Of a stretch of 64,000 bases of DNA, positions 34,453 through 43,448 are shown one piece after another. The stretch lies in NCBI RefSeq assembly GCF_003814745.1, contig NZ_RKRD01000001.1, forward strand, positions 1,488,001 to 1,552,000, given 5' to 3'. This stretch comes from Hydrogenoanaerobacterium saccharovorans. Lineage in GTDB: Bacteria > Bacillota > Clostridia > Oscillospirales > Ruminococcaceae. Each line of letters starts with the position of its first letter. Positions within the stretch are counted from its first letter, which is position 1. Both the position numbers and the translations under genes were made by a program. The notes under the pieces are model-generated. The model made no database searches, was not told where the DNA came from, and saw nothing but the letters and a program-made list of their open reading frames with translations.

Positions 34453-36492
34453 TTATATTTTTTTAGGCGGAGTGGCTTGAAAATCGAGATTATAAGGAGG
34501 TTCCAGTGTTTGTTTTACCTCATCGATAAGAGACTTATAATCAGCGATACCGCGCTGTTCTGCCAAAATAACCGCCTGACGCTGATACCATAGATCAATT
34601 AACATACTTTCACCCTCGCGCACAATTGCAAAAGTATCGGCAAACTGCGCCTCCAAAAAGCTCCATTGCTGCAAAGCAAAAGCTGTTTCGGCAGCGTAAA
34701 TGCGCATACGTTCTTCGGTTTTTAATGCACCCGGCAAATCATTGTAGAATTTCCATGCTTGTTCATACTTGCCCGCTGTGTTGAAGATAGAAAGATACTC
34801 CTCGGCAAAAGCACGATGTTGAGTCGCTCCTCCTAACTCAATGGCTTTAGCAATATAATCACAAGCCTTCTCCAGTTGATTTTGCTGCAACATTGCCTGA
34901 GCTAGGCAGCGATATGCAAGCGCAGTAGGACGTAATTCAATCGAACGCAAAAATGCTTCAATCCCCTGCTCAGACATATCATTTTCATAAAGCATTACGC
35001 CAAGATAGAGATACATTGTAGCATTCTGATTTTTAGGGTTTTGCAGTGAAGCTTTAAGTAAATCTAGCCAGCAAACATCTGTAATCCAAGATACAGGCAG
35101 TTCGTCTGCTTCAAGCGGCTCAATCTTACCCTGCTCCAGCAGCGATAACCAGGGCTGCTGTTCATCGCCGAGAGTGCACTCTGGGAACAGCATTCCTTTA
35201 GGGATTATAGCAGGGGCTCTTTTCGCTTCCAACGCTCCCCAGCCTCTGCCATAATGTAATAGCTCATCCGGTACTATAGAAATCAGCTTATCATATTTTT
35301 TATCTAAATCTAGTAGCTTATCGGCAGACAAAGACTGTTCAACACAGCTGTAGATGTAATCGCATGACTTGTTCCACTCGTCATTAGCAAGTTTAGTATC
35401 TACTTGTAAGCCGCCAAATACCTGTGTAAAACTGCATCGTTCACCTGCAGCAATATCTTCACCATGTACTTGTGTAGGTGAAAGACCGCTTTGAATTTCG
35501 AGATAATCTCCGCCGACTTCATCAGACAGAAATTGCTTCCAGTGATTACCGCCGCGGTGATTACCCCAGCAGAACATCTTACGGTAACGCAAACGTTCTG
35601 TAGAACGCTCCCAAAATGCAGTACCGTCATTGTAAGCAGCTGCCTCCCAAGTATAGTTTAGCTGTGCCGGGTTTTGAAAGAAATACTCATTGGAATAAGG
35701 TAAATTCTTGGGGTAACTTGCATCAAGACCGTTTAATGTTTCAAGAAACGGCATTTCTCCATGACCAAAACCATGAACAGAATCTTGAGACAGCTGTGTT
35801 TCTGGCTTGATGTAGATAACTTCTTTACTGCCTGAGAAAATACGGACATCACGGTTTTCTTCAACGGCGATGTTTGTCCACCAATATAGCGGAACAGGCT
35901 CTTGTTTGCTGTTTTGAATGCTAACATGCGCAGAAAGATAATTGGTGTTTTCAGGTAAATGAAAATCAATCTGTAAAAACAGACATTTTTGGCGTTCAAA
36001 TTCATACATTCGCAAAAATTCATTGCCTTCATCATCGGTACAGCGGGCAAAATAAACAGGCTCACATGTAAGACAAGTATGACCGTATTGCCCCAAATTC
36101 CACTCAATACCTCCAGAAAACCATGCATTACGAATACTTAAATTTGCAATGCGAAAGACAGGATTGCGAAACATCAGTTCCCGTTCCTCAACTTTATCGT
36201 AAAGCGACCATAGGCGCCCACCAAAATCGGGTAGAAAAGTTGCTTTAAGGCAGTTATTTTCTAGAATAATGACATTTAAATCCGTTTCGTTCAAATCTCT
36301 TTTGTAATGATCTTGCATTTTATAAGGCAGAACACGAAAACCGGTTTCATAGCCAAATCCAGTTAATTCACTTTCGAGAAGCCCTGCATTCAATAGCTGT
36401 TTATTGTGGTTCCTGTGGCGAAAATATGGCAGTGGATTTTCTTCTTTCAATTTTGCCGCCGGTATACGCATAACGGTTTGATAAATTTTCAA
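34453..36492 (-). CDS. DUF5107 and TPR protein of a sugar-uptake operon
   Basis: About 679 aa. Residues roughly 20-330 match the DUF5107 family (FLPDFGGRLWSLYDK, WFSGGIEWNLGQYGH, VPLYWWTNIAVEEN), which has a galactose-mutarotase-like beta fold and is found beside sugar transporters. Residues roughly 460-640 are TPR-like helices. There is no signal peptide, so it acts inside the cell. A TTG start is chosen, 8 nt after GGAGG. It follows the ABC permeases on the same strand. A role in recognising or cleaving the imported sugar is inferred from context only. Confidence 0.7.
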   Translation of the reverse strand: MKIYQTVMRIPAAKLKEENPLPYFRHRNHNKQLLNAGLLESELTGFGYETGFRVLPYKMQDHYKRDLNETDLNVIILENNCLKATFLPDFGGRLWSLYDKVEERELMFRNPVFRIANLSIRNAWFSGGIEWNLGQYGHTCLTCEPVYFARCTDDEGNEFLRMYEFERQKCLFLQIDFHLPENTNYLSAHVSIQNSKQEPVPLYWWTNIAVEENRDVRIFSGSKEVIYIKPETQLSQDSVHGFGHGEMPFLETLNGLDASYPKNLPYSNEYFFQNPAQLNYTWEAAAYNDGTAFWERSTERLRYRKMFCWGNHRGGNHWKQFLSDEVGGDYLEIQSGLSPTQVHGEDIAAGERCSFTQVFGGLQVDTKLANDEWNKSCDYIYSCVEQSLSADKLLDLDKKYDKLISIVPDELLHYGRGWGALEAKRAPAIIPKGMLFPECTLGDEQQPWLSLLEQGKIEPLEADELPVSWITDVCWLDLLKASLQNPKNQNATMYLYLGVMLYENDMSEQGIEAFLRSIELRPTALAYRCLAQAMLQQNQLEKACDYIAKAIELGGATQHRAFAEEYLSIFNTAGKYEQAWKFYNDLPGALKTEERMRIYAAETAFALQQWSFLEAQFADTFAIVREGESMLIDLWYQRQAVILAEQRGIADYKSLIDEVKQTLEPPYNLDFQATPPKKI

Positions 36493-36619
36493 GGCTGATT
36501 CCTCCATCATTTGTTTTTTAAAAGAGCCCGTACCGGCATGGCACGGACTCTCCCTGTGCAATATTTAGTTAAGCAGGCACTAAATTGAGTTTGTTATTGC
36601 TATCATACTTAGATAGACA

Positions 36620-37492
36620 TTAACCTTTAATAGCGCCGCCTGTAACACCTGCAATAATTTTTTCGGACAAGAAGATGTATAAAATAAATGTGGGAAGAAA
36701 TACAATAACAACGGCAGCAAACATACCACCCCAATCCCCTGTGTAGCGCATTGATTGAATCATAGAATACAAACCAACCGCGACGGGACGTGTCTGAGGT
36801 GAATTTGCAAAAATAAGTGAAATAAAATACTCATTCCAAATCGTAATAAAGTTAAAGATAGTAACGGTAATGATGCCAGGTTGAGCAAGAGGCAACATAA
36901 TTTTCCAGAATGTTTTCATCGGGCTGCACCCGTCAATTGCAGCAGCTTCTTCAAATGAGACCGATAGATTTCGGAAAAAGGTAGTTAAGAAGAATATTGT
37001 AAATGGCACATTAATGGAAACATATAGGAAAATTAAAAGAACCCTAGAATTGGTAAGTTGCATAGCAGTTACCAAAGCAAACAGAGGCATAATGATCATA
37101 ATGGATGGGATACCTAGTGCAGTTGCGAACATATTTTGCAACAACCCATTTAACTTAAACCGAAAACGGCTAAGCACATATGCCGCAGGTGCCGAAATTA
37201 TAATCACCAAGGTGCAAGAAACCAATGTATAAAGCAAAGAGTTTGTAAAATAATTGGAGACTTTATGCGTTTTCCAAGCTTTTAAATAGTTTTCGGGATG
37301 AAAACCGGTTGCAAACTTAAATAAATTACCGTCAAAAATTTCACGCGTTGTTGAAAAGGATGCGAGGACAATCCAACCGATAAGTACAAATGTGAACAGC
37401 ACCCACAAAGAAACTATCAAATACCCAGGTGCAAGCTGCAGTTCTTTTTTCCAATTGAACGGCTGCTTGATTTTATTTTTATTTTTAGCCAT
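36620..37492 (-). CDS. Carbohydrate ABC transporter permease, MalG type
   Basis: A 290-aa inner permease with six membrane helices and the EAA loop FEEAAAIDGCSPMKTFWKIMLP that docks the ATPase. I start at MAKNKNKI, after AAAGGGG; the longer reading enters the upstream permease gene. Together with the next two genes upstream it forms a CUT1-type importer. No ATP-binding subunit is present, so a shared MsmK-type ATPase elsewhere is likely. Confidence 0.9.
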   Translation of the reverse strand: MAKNKNKIKQPFNWKKELQLAPGYLIVSLWVLFTFVLIGWIVLASFSTTREIFDGNLFKFATGFHPENYLKAWKTHKVSNYFTNSLLYTLVSCTLVIIISAPAAYVLSRFRFKLNGLLQNMFATALGIPSIMIIMPLFALVTAMQLTNSRVLLIFLYVSINVPFTIFFLTTFFRNLSVSFEEAAAIDGCSPMKTFWKIMLPLAQPGIITVTIFNFITIWNEYFISLIFANSPQTRPVAVGLYSMIQSMRYTGDWGGMFAAVVIVFLPTFILYIFLSEKIIAGVTGGAIKG

Positions 37493-37508
37493 AGTTTTAT
37501 CCCCCTTT

Positions 37509-38417
37509 CTACAGTTCAACATCATCATTTTTGACGATACGCTGGGTTGCAAAAAACACTGCTACTACAATTAGAACCATAATAACACCAATTGCAGCAC
37601 CCGCACCCGAGTCACGTTTGGTGATAGCTGCAGAGCTAGAACCGAACACCAACTCATACATGTAAGACATTGGTGTAACGGTGCTTACACTTAGGTTAAC
37701 AGGCGAGAATAATTGACTCCATACAAAGAAAGCAACCGTGCTTACTGTCCAAAGCACTATATTGGTACGAATAACACCTTTGAGCAGCGGAAGTGTTATT
37801 TTGAAAAAGCGTTTGAATACATTTGCTCCCTCAATTGTTGCTGCCTCATAGAAATCTACAGGGATTCGCTCGATACCGCTCATAAAAATGAGCATATGAT
37901 ACCCGACCATGCCAAAGCAATATGCAATAAGCATGCTCCAAAACAGCATTTCAGGCCCGGTCCACAAAGTTGCAGCCGTTTTTTCCATACCCAAAAAAGA
38001 AAATACTTCGTGGAAAAGACCAAAGTCAGGATTATATACATAGTTAATCCACATTGTTCCCATTGCTACCGCAGAAACAACATTGGGCAGATAGATTGCC
38101 GAACGGAAAAAGCTTTTACCACGGATACCACTTGTGAGAATGACTGCAAAAAGCAATGCAAGAAGCATGACGGAAATACCGCCTACCAGCCATATTCTTG
38201 CGATGTTCCCCATTGAATTTAAAAACAGTGGGGTGTTTAGAAGTGTCTTAAAATTTCCTAACCCGTTAAAACTCCATGTTGTAACTGAATCTGTTACACC
38301 CTCTACCTTGAAAAAACTCATAATGAGCGTTCGAATGGTAGGATACAGGAATACCAAAGCATAGGTAAGCACTGCCGGGGTGAGAAAAGCAACTATCATC
38401 GTCTTGTTCTTTTTCAT
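37509..38417 (-). CDS. Carbohydrate ABC transporter permease, MalF type
   Basis: A 302-aa permease with six helices and the EAA loop DFYEAATIEGANVFKRFFKI near residue 200. It starts at MKKNKTM behind GGGGGG. It ends 16 nt before its partner permease. It forms the heterodimeric membrane channel of the importer with the MalG-type protein. Confidence 0.9.
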   Translation of the reverse strand: MKKNKTMIVAFLTPAVLTYALVFLYPTIRTLIMSFFKVEGVTDSVTTWSFNGLGNFKTLLNTPLFLNSMGNIARIWLVGGISVMLLALLFAVILTSGIRGKSFFRSAIYLPNVVSAVAMGTMWINYVYNPDFGLFHEVFSFLGMEKTAATLWTGPEMLFWSMLIAYCFGMVGYHMLIFMSGIERIPVDFYEAATIEGANVFKRFFKITLPLLKGVIRTNIVLWTVSTVAFFVWSQLFSPVNLSVSTVTPMSYMYELVFGSSSAAITKRDSGAGAAIGVIMVLIVVAVFFATQRIVKNDDVEL

Positions 38418-38515
38418 AAGAACCCCCCTAGATTCCTTACTTATTAGAAAGCGGCGGCAGCGTAAAAACGGTGCCGCCGCTTTCTATGTGCATAAATCAA
38501 TGCTAAATACAATAG

Positions 38516-39799
38516 TTATTTTTTCATAGCTTCTGCAAAGCCCTGAGCATCCAGTTTTCCGTTGATTAAAAGCGCAAAGTTCGTTTTGATTTTGGCGTTA
38601 ATGTCGGGATTGTTTTCCATACCGACAGCCCAAGGCATACGTTTGGTAGTGCTATCCAAAACTGCTTTCGCATCTGCAAGCTGATCGGGCCATTTAGATT
38701 CGTTACCCATTGGTACGCCAACAGAATTCTCTGCCAATTTGGCATCCCACTCACCTGTAGTCAGCCAAACAATCAGATCAAACGCTTCTTGTGGGTGTTT
38801 TGAGTTTTTATTAATGCCAAAGCATTGAGCACCAAAGTTGTTCGCTTCAGGGCCGTCACCGGCTTCGGCAACTGCAGGATATGCAAAAGAGCCCCATTTA
38901 AAGTCTGCAGGTGCAGAATCTTTAATTTCATTCGGCAGCCAAGTACCGTTTAGATACATAGCAACAGAGCCGTTTGCAATTTCTTGCTGACCTGCAGGAT
39001 AGATATTTGCAGCGGCATTTTTAGATATATAGCCTTTTTGAGCCATTTCCTGCCACTGTTTACCAAATTCAAGAACAGCAGGATTGCTGAAGTCATTTTT
39101 CTCGACAATCTTTAAGGTTTCATCTAAACCAATCAGACGATCCATATGGTAGCCCATCAGTGCAGCCATGTATGCATCATCAACAGTGATAGCGGTTTTA
39201 CCGGTCTTTTTAATCTTTTCACATGCATCCAAAAATTCTGTCCAATTCTTGGGTACAGAAGTGATACCAGCCTCCGCAAAGATATCTTTATTGTACATTA
39301 CAATAAAGGTAGACGGTTGGTAAGGAATTGTAGAAAGTTTTCCGTTAGGACCTAACGAACGTGCAAGGTCAACAAGTGTTTTGCTTACAACGTCTGTAAA
39401 TGGTTTGCCGCCTGTTGCTTCGTAGGATTTTGCAGCCATTTCTTCAACATCAAGCAGGTAATTGCCCCAAACATCATTTACACGTTCAACGTCTTCGTCA
39501 AACAAATCGATGGCTGTACCTCCATCCAATGCAGGCTGAAGGGTTTTACGGATGTCGCGGCCATTCCAGTTAACTTCAACTTCTACACCTGTTTTGTTGG
39601 AATACGCTTTGATAGCTTCGGAGAGGGTCTGCCCTTGAGGCTCGGTTTCGTTCCACATTGACCAATAAACTAGTTTTACTTTTTCACCGGCAGGTGACGT
39701 TGCATTGCCATTGGAAGATGTGGATTTTCCCGCACAGCCTGAAAACAGCATTGCTGCAACCAGAACCAGACACATGAATGACATAAATCTTTTTTTCAT
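38516..39799 (-). CDS. Sugar-binding lipoprotein of the ABC importer
   Basis: A 427-aa extracellular solute-binding protein of family 1. A lipoprotein signal with lipobox LFSGC places the modified cysteine at residue 22. KLVYWSMWNETEPQGQTL follows at the start of the mature domain. AGGAGG lies upstream. It is the first gene of a four-gene minus-strand operon (binding protein, two permeases, DUF5107 protein). The ligand is not evident from sequence; the NahK-like kinase nearby points to an N-acetylhexosamine-containing sugar. Confidence 0.88.
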   Translation of the reverse strand: MKKRFMSFMCLVLVAAMLFSGCAGKSTSSNGNATSPAGEKVKLVYWSMWNETEPQGQTLSEAIKAYSNKTGVEVEVNWNGRDIRKTLQPALDGGTAIDLFDEDVERVNDVWGNYLLDVEEMAAKSYEATGGKPFTDVVSKTLVDLARSLGPNGKLSTIPYQPSTFIVMYNKDIFAEAGITSVPKNWTEFLDACEKIKKTGKTAITVDDAYMAALMGYHMDRLIGLDETLKIVEKNDFSNPAVLEFGKQWQEMAQKGYISKNAAANIYPAGQQEIANGSVAMYLNGTWLPNEIKDSAPADFKWGSFAYPAVAEAGDGPEANNFGAQCFGINKNSKHPQEAFDLIVWLTTGEWDAKLAENSVGVPMGNESKWPDQLADAKAVLDSTTKRMPWAVGMENNPDINAKIKTNFALLINGKLDAQGFAEAMKK

Positions 39800-39916
39800 T
39801 TCATAAATCCTCCTAGTATTTCTTCATTATGCTAAGGCCTCCGCCTTAAAGTACAAATTTAAACTATTTGCCACACATAATTCTTTTTCTATTGTTTGCT
39901 GTTACTCTACATTCTT

Positions 39917-39974
39917 ATTCTATCTTTTCTTGCCAAATAATGATTTATCATTTTTTGTATTAATTTTGCACAAT
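39917..39974 (-). promoter_or_regulatory. Putative AraC operator and promoter of the sugar importer operon
   Basis: On the minus strand TTGTGCAAA (39973-39965) is followed 42 nt later by the -10-like TAGAAT (39922-39917). There is no good -35, as expected for an activator-dependent promoter. The same 9-mer, orientation and 42-nt spacing occur before the nucleotidyltransferase/kinase operon at 41146-41202. Confidence 0.55.
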
Positions 39975-40099
39975 ATACTTCGTATGTAATCAAATAATTA
40001 TGTAAAAATAATTGCATTCAAATTAATTTTAGTATAAAATAATAGTATTAGCATAACTTTATTGTACTTCTTTCATAAACTTTGTATTTCACATGGAGA

Positions 40100-40110
40100 A
40101 TTGTGCAAAA
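40100..40110 (+). promoter_or_regulatory. Third TTGTGCAAA site, upstream of the AraC gene
   Basis: ATTGTGCAAAA lies 20 nt before the AraC-family start codon, next to the ribosome site. It is the exact complement of the 11-mer at 39964-39974. Autoregulation is likely if the protein binds this motif. The 39800-40130 gap otherwise holds AT-rich promoter sequence and no gene. Confidence 0.45.
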
Positions 40111-40130
40111 TAACATAAGGCGGTGTAATA

Positions 40131-41051
40131 ATGGGTTATGTCAGTACATTTTTAAATAAAGAAATCAATATTGATTATCTGGTAACCGTACATTATTTTG
40201 AATATACCAGCGACTACTTTTTCACCGGCGAAGTTCATAATTTTTGGGAGTTTATGTATGTAGACAAAGGCGAGGTTGAAGTAACTGCAGGCGAAAGCTG
40301 TTATCTGCTAAGAAAGGGCGACATTATTTTTCATAAACCAATGGAGTTTCACAATTTGTGGGCAAATGGTGTGATAGCGCCAAACCTAGTAGTGGTAGCA
40401 TTTAAATGCGATTCCCCCGCCATGAAGTATTTCGAGGATAAGATTTTACGTGTCAGCGACTCAGAACGTGACCTTTTAGCAAAAATTGTTGAAGAGGCAA
40501 ATCAGACATTCTCTTCTCCATTAAATGACCCTAATCTACGCGCATTGGAAAAAAGCGAAAAAGGACAGTTTGCCTCAGAGCAAGTTATTAAGCTGAGTTT
40601 AGAACTTATGCTACTGCAATTGGTTCGCAAAAACGATGTACCTCAAACAAATATCAAAATAACTTCATCTATACGTGAAAGAGAAGGACAAGATGTTTTT
40701 GCACGCGTGCAATATTATTTGGAAGAAAATATTGATAAACAAATTACTCTTGATGATGTTTGCCGCGACAACTTGTTAGGCAGAAGTTATTTACAAAAAA
40801 TCTTTCGTGAAAAAACCGGCGGCGGAGTAATGGACTATTTTGGTAAAATGAAAATATCTGCCGCTAAGCAGGCTATAAGAGAAGGCACTCGTAACTTTAC
40901 CGGTATTGCAAATGATCTCGGCTACAGCTCTATCCACTACTTTTCACGTCACTTTAAAAAGGTTACCGGCATGACTCCAACTGAGTACGCCTCATCGGTA
41001 AAAATACGGGCAGAAAGCCCAAAAAGCTACCCTGTCTTAATGAAAAAATAA
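40131..41051 (+). CDS. AraC-family transcriptional regulator
   Basis: A 306-aa protein with an N-terminal cupin-like sensor domain (EFMYVDKGEVEV, GDIIFHKPMEFH) and a C-terminal AraC DNA-binding domain with two helix-turn-helix motifs: ITLDDVCRDNLLGRSYLQKIF and NFTGIANDLGYSSIHYFSRHF. It probably senses a sugar and activates the flanking operons. It is divergent from the importer genes and upstream of the nucleotidyltransferase/kinase pair. AAGGCGG precedes the start. Confidence 0.92.
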   Translation: MGYVSTFLNKEINIDYLVTVHYFEYTSDYFFTGEVHNFWEFMYVDKGEVEVTAGESCYLLRKGDIIFHKPMEFHNLWANGVIAPNLVVVAFKCDSPAMKYFEDKILRVSDSERDLLAKIVEEANQTFSSPLNDPNLRALEKSEKGQFASEQVIKLSLELMLLQLVRKNDVPQTNIKITSSIREREGQDVFARVQYYLEENIDKQITLDDVCRDNLLGRSYLQKIFREKTGGGVMDYFGKMKISAAKQAIREGTRNFTGIANDLGYSSIHYFSRHFKKVTGMTPTEYASSVKIRAESPKSYPVLMKK

Positions 41052-41059
41052 TACATATG

Positions 41060-41105
41060 ACGCAGTCTTTATTCTGACAAAACAGAAAAAGGCTGCGTTT
41101 TATTT
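41060..41105 (+). terminator. Terminator after the AraC gene
   Basis: ACGCAG (41060-41065) pairs with CTGCGT (41093-41098), extended by CTTT..TTCTG/CAGAA..AAG pairing, then T-rich sequence. Confidence 0.75.
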
Positions 41106-41145
41106 TACACATTAAAGATAAAAGATTTTGATGTTTGTTGTATTT

Positions 41146-41202
41146 TTGTGCAAATATTATGAGCAATCGGACATTTAATTAAACAAGAGTATGGGATAGA
41201 AT
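41146..41202 (+). promoter_or_regulatory. Putative AraC operator and promoter of the nucleotidyltransferase-kinase operon
   Basis: TTGTGCAAA (41146-41154), 42 nt, TAGAAT (41197-41202), with a weak TTTAAT at -35 (41174-41179). The operator would centre near -60, a normal site for AraC-type activation. It matches the importer promoter in motif, orientation and spacing. Confidence 0.6.
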
Positions 41203-41214
41203 AATAGATAGACA

Positions 41215-41232
41215 GGTGTGCAGCTGTACACC
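41215..41232. repeat. 18-bp palindrome GGTGTGCAGCTGTACACC downstream of the promoter
   Basis: An almost perfect dyad (one mismatch) about 12 nt after the -10 element, in the 5' leader. It could be an operator for a second regulator. A further GTTGTTA/TAACAAC inverted repeat lies at 41242-41266. Confidence 0.45.
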
Positions 41233-41360
41233 GAGGCTTATGTTGTTACTCTACAAAAATAACAACAAATCTACTCTTCAACCGAAAAATTCTTAATGCA
41301 TGCTGATGCGTTTTTGTAGCAAAAATCCGAAACTCGTATCTAGAAATGGGGATGTACTTT

Positions 41361-42287
41361 ATGAAAGAACCTATACTGGTGGTGATGGCTGCAGGAATGG
41401 GAAGCAGATATGGCGGCCTCAAACAGATAGATCCTGTAGGATCAAACGGAGAAATTATCATTGATTTTTCACTTTTTGATGCTCGAAATGCAGGTTTTAA
41501 AAAAGTAATATTTATCATTAAAAAATCAATTGAAGATGATTTTAAAAAAATTATTGGCAACAGGATTTCTAAAGTTATGGACGTTCGCTACGCTTATCAA
41601 GAGGTGGATGCCCTTCCAAACGGTTACACTGTACCTAACGGCAGAGAAAAACCTTGGGGCACAGGACATGCAATTTTATGCTGCAAAGAGTTAATTGATG
41701 CACCGTTTGCAGTTATTAATGCAGACGACTATTATGGTAAGGATGCTTTTAAGCTGATTTATGATTTCTTGCTGAACAGCAAAGATGATGAGCTCTACCG
41801 CTATGCAATGGTTGGTTACACTTTAGAAAACACTTTAACCGATTACGGCCATGTTGCACGCGGCGTATGTGTTACAAATACCCAAGGTTATCTTGAGGCC
41901 ATACATGAACGCACACATATTGAAAAACGAGAGCAAGGTGCACAGTACACCGAAGACGGGAAAAATTGGGTTACGATCCCTGAAGGCAGTACCGTTTCGA
42001 TGAATTTGTGGGGATTCTCACCAAGTATACTGAATGCACTTGAAGATGGCTTCCCTGCTTTTTTGGATAAAGCAATAGCGGAAAACCCTTTGAAATCTGA
42101 GTATTTTCTGCCTACAATGGTAGATAATTTAATTGTGGGCGGTAAAGCAACGGTTAAAGTGCTAAAATCGTCTGACCGTTGGTACGGAGTTACCTATCGT
42201 GAAGATAAGCCAGTAGTAGTAAATGCAATCAAAAAAATGAGAGAAAACGGGATTTATCCCGAAAAGCTATGGGGGGATTTCACTTGA
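41361..42287 (+). CDS. NDP-sugar nucleotidyltransferase
   Basis: A 308-aa protein with the nucleotidyltransferase signature VVMAAGMGSRYGGLKQI at its N-terminus, PWGTGHAIL and the metal-binding VINADDYYG. It would join a hexose 1-phosphate to a nucleotide. I start at MKEPILV, 8 nt after GGGGA. Its stop overlaps the TTG start of the kinase gene, so the two are coupled. It likely uses the sugar 1-phosphate made by the kinase. The base and sugar specificity cannot be read. Confidence 0.85.
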   Translation: MKEPILVVMAAGMGSRYGGLKQIDPVGSNGEIIIDFSLFDARNAGFKKVIFIIKKSIEDDFKKIIGNRISKVMDVRYAYQEVDALPNGYTVPNGREKPWGTGHAILCCKELIDAPFAVINADDYYGKDAFKLIYDFLLNSKDDELYRYAMVGYTLENTLTDYGHVARGVCVTNTQGYLEAIHERTHIEKREQGAQYTEDGKNWVTIPEGSTVSMNLWGFSPSILNALEDGFPAFLDKAIAENPLKSEYFLPTMVDNLIVGGKATVKVLKSSDRWYGVTYREDKPVVVNAIKKMRENGIYPEKLWGDFT

Positions 42288-43396
42288 AGCCAATTACAGA
42301 ACAGCATTTACGGTGTGTGGTAGATTGTTTTTCTGTCGAGGGAGAATTTGCCGGCGCACTTCCCTACGGCAGCGGGCATATTAATGACACTTTCGCCGCA
42401 TATTATCAGCTGGCAGACGGTACCTCGAAACGATACATTTTACAGCGAATTAACACCCATGTTTTTAAAGACCCAAAAGCAGTTATGGAAAATGTAATCG
42501 GTGTTACACATTATCTTGGCAAAGAGATTGTAAAAGCGGGCGGAGACCCAATACGTGAAACGCTCAATCTCATAGCGACTAAAAACGGTGAATATTACCA
42601 TGTGGATGAAGATGGCGGATTTTGGCGTATGTATATATTTATTGAGGATACCACCACTTATCAGATGGTAAAAAATGCAGCAGATTTTTATAATTCTGCA
42701 CGCGCATTCGGCAAATTTCAGTTACTTTTGGCAGACTACCCTGCTGCAACCTTGCATGAAACTATTCCTTTATTTCATAATACGGTCGACCGTGTTCGGC
42801 AATTTAAAGAAGCTTTAGCAGCTAATGCTACAGGCAGAGCAAACGACGTTTGTGATGAAATTGAATTTGTGTTAGCACGCGAAGCAGATACGCACGTGTT
42901 GGTAGACCAATTAGCCGATGGCAAACTGCCGCTGCGCGTTACTCATAACGATACCAAACTAAACAATGTGCTGATAGATAATGCAACCGGAGAAGGTATT
43001 TGCATTATAGACCTTGATACGGTTATGCCCGGGCTTTCTCTCTACGATTTTGGTGATTCTATTCGTTTTGGGGCAACTACGGCAGCCGAAGATGAACCTG
43101 ATTTAAGCAAAGTAAATTTTGATATCTCGCTGTTTGAGGCTTATACTAAGGGGTATTTAGAGGTAGCGGGAAAAGTACTTACCGCCAACGAAATTCAAAA
43201 CTTGCCCATGGGTGCAAAGCTGATGACACTGGAATGCGGTATGCGATTTTTAGCCGACCACATTGCAGGTGATACCTACTTTAAAATTCATCGCGAAGGA
43301 CATAATCTTGACCGTGCGAGAACACAATTTAAACTGGTTGCTGATATGGAACAGCAATGGGATGAGATGCATAAAGTGGTAAAAAAATATATATAA
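42284..43396 (+). CDS. nahK: N-acetylhexosamine 1-kinase (NahK/LnpB-like)
   Basis: A 370-aa phosphotransferase of the aminoglycoside-kinase fold that closely resembles Bifidobacterium NahK: PYGSGHIND and YILQRIN at the N-terminus, the Brenner-type catalytic motif LRVTHNDTKLNN, metal-binding IIDLDTVMPG, DFGDSIRFGA, and LECGMRFLAD. NahK phosphorylates GlcNAc and GalNAc at C1. A TTG start overlaps the previous stop (TTGA), 7 nt after GGGGGG. In bifidobacteria the kinase works behind a lacto-N-biose phosphorylase, which is not seen here. Confidence 0.85.
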   Translation: MKPITEQHLRCVVDCFSVEGEFAGALPYGSGHINDTFAAYYQLADGTSKRYILQRINTHVFKDPKAVMENVIGVTHYLGKEIVKAGGDPIRETLNLIATKNGEYYHVDEDGGFWRMYIFIEDTTTYQMVKNAADFYNSARAFGKFQLLLADYPAATLHETIPLFHNTVDRVRQFKEALAANATGRANDVCDEIEFVLAREADTHVLVDQLADGKLPLRVTHNDTKLNNVLIDNATGEGICIIDLDTVMPGLSLYDFGDSIRFGATTAAEDEPDLSKVNFDISLFEAYTKGYLEVAGKVLTANEIQNLPMGAKLMTLECGMRFLADHIAGDTYFKIHREGHNLDRARTQFKLVADMEQQWDEMHKVVKKYI

Positions 43397-43442
43397 TAAA
43401 AAACGAAAAACCGATTGTAACAAATCGGTTTTTCGTTTTTTA
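43396..43442. terminator. Bidirectional terminator nahK / flippase
   Basis: AACGAAAAACCGATT and its complement around 43416-43421, with A and T runs, between convergent genes. Confidence 0.85.
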
Positions 43443-43448
43443 TTGTGG

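Noticed and set aside
34453..36492. GH112 lacto-N-biose phosphorylase
   Set aside because: The sequence fits DUF5107 plus TPR; I see no GH112 motif order and the length and fold cues differ.
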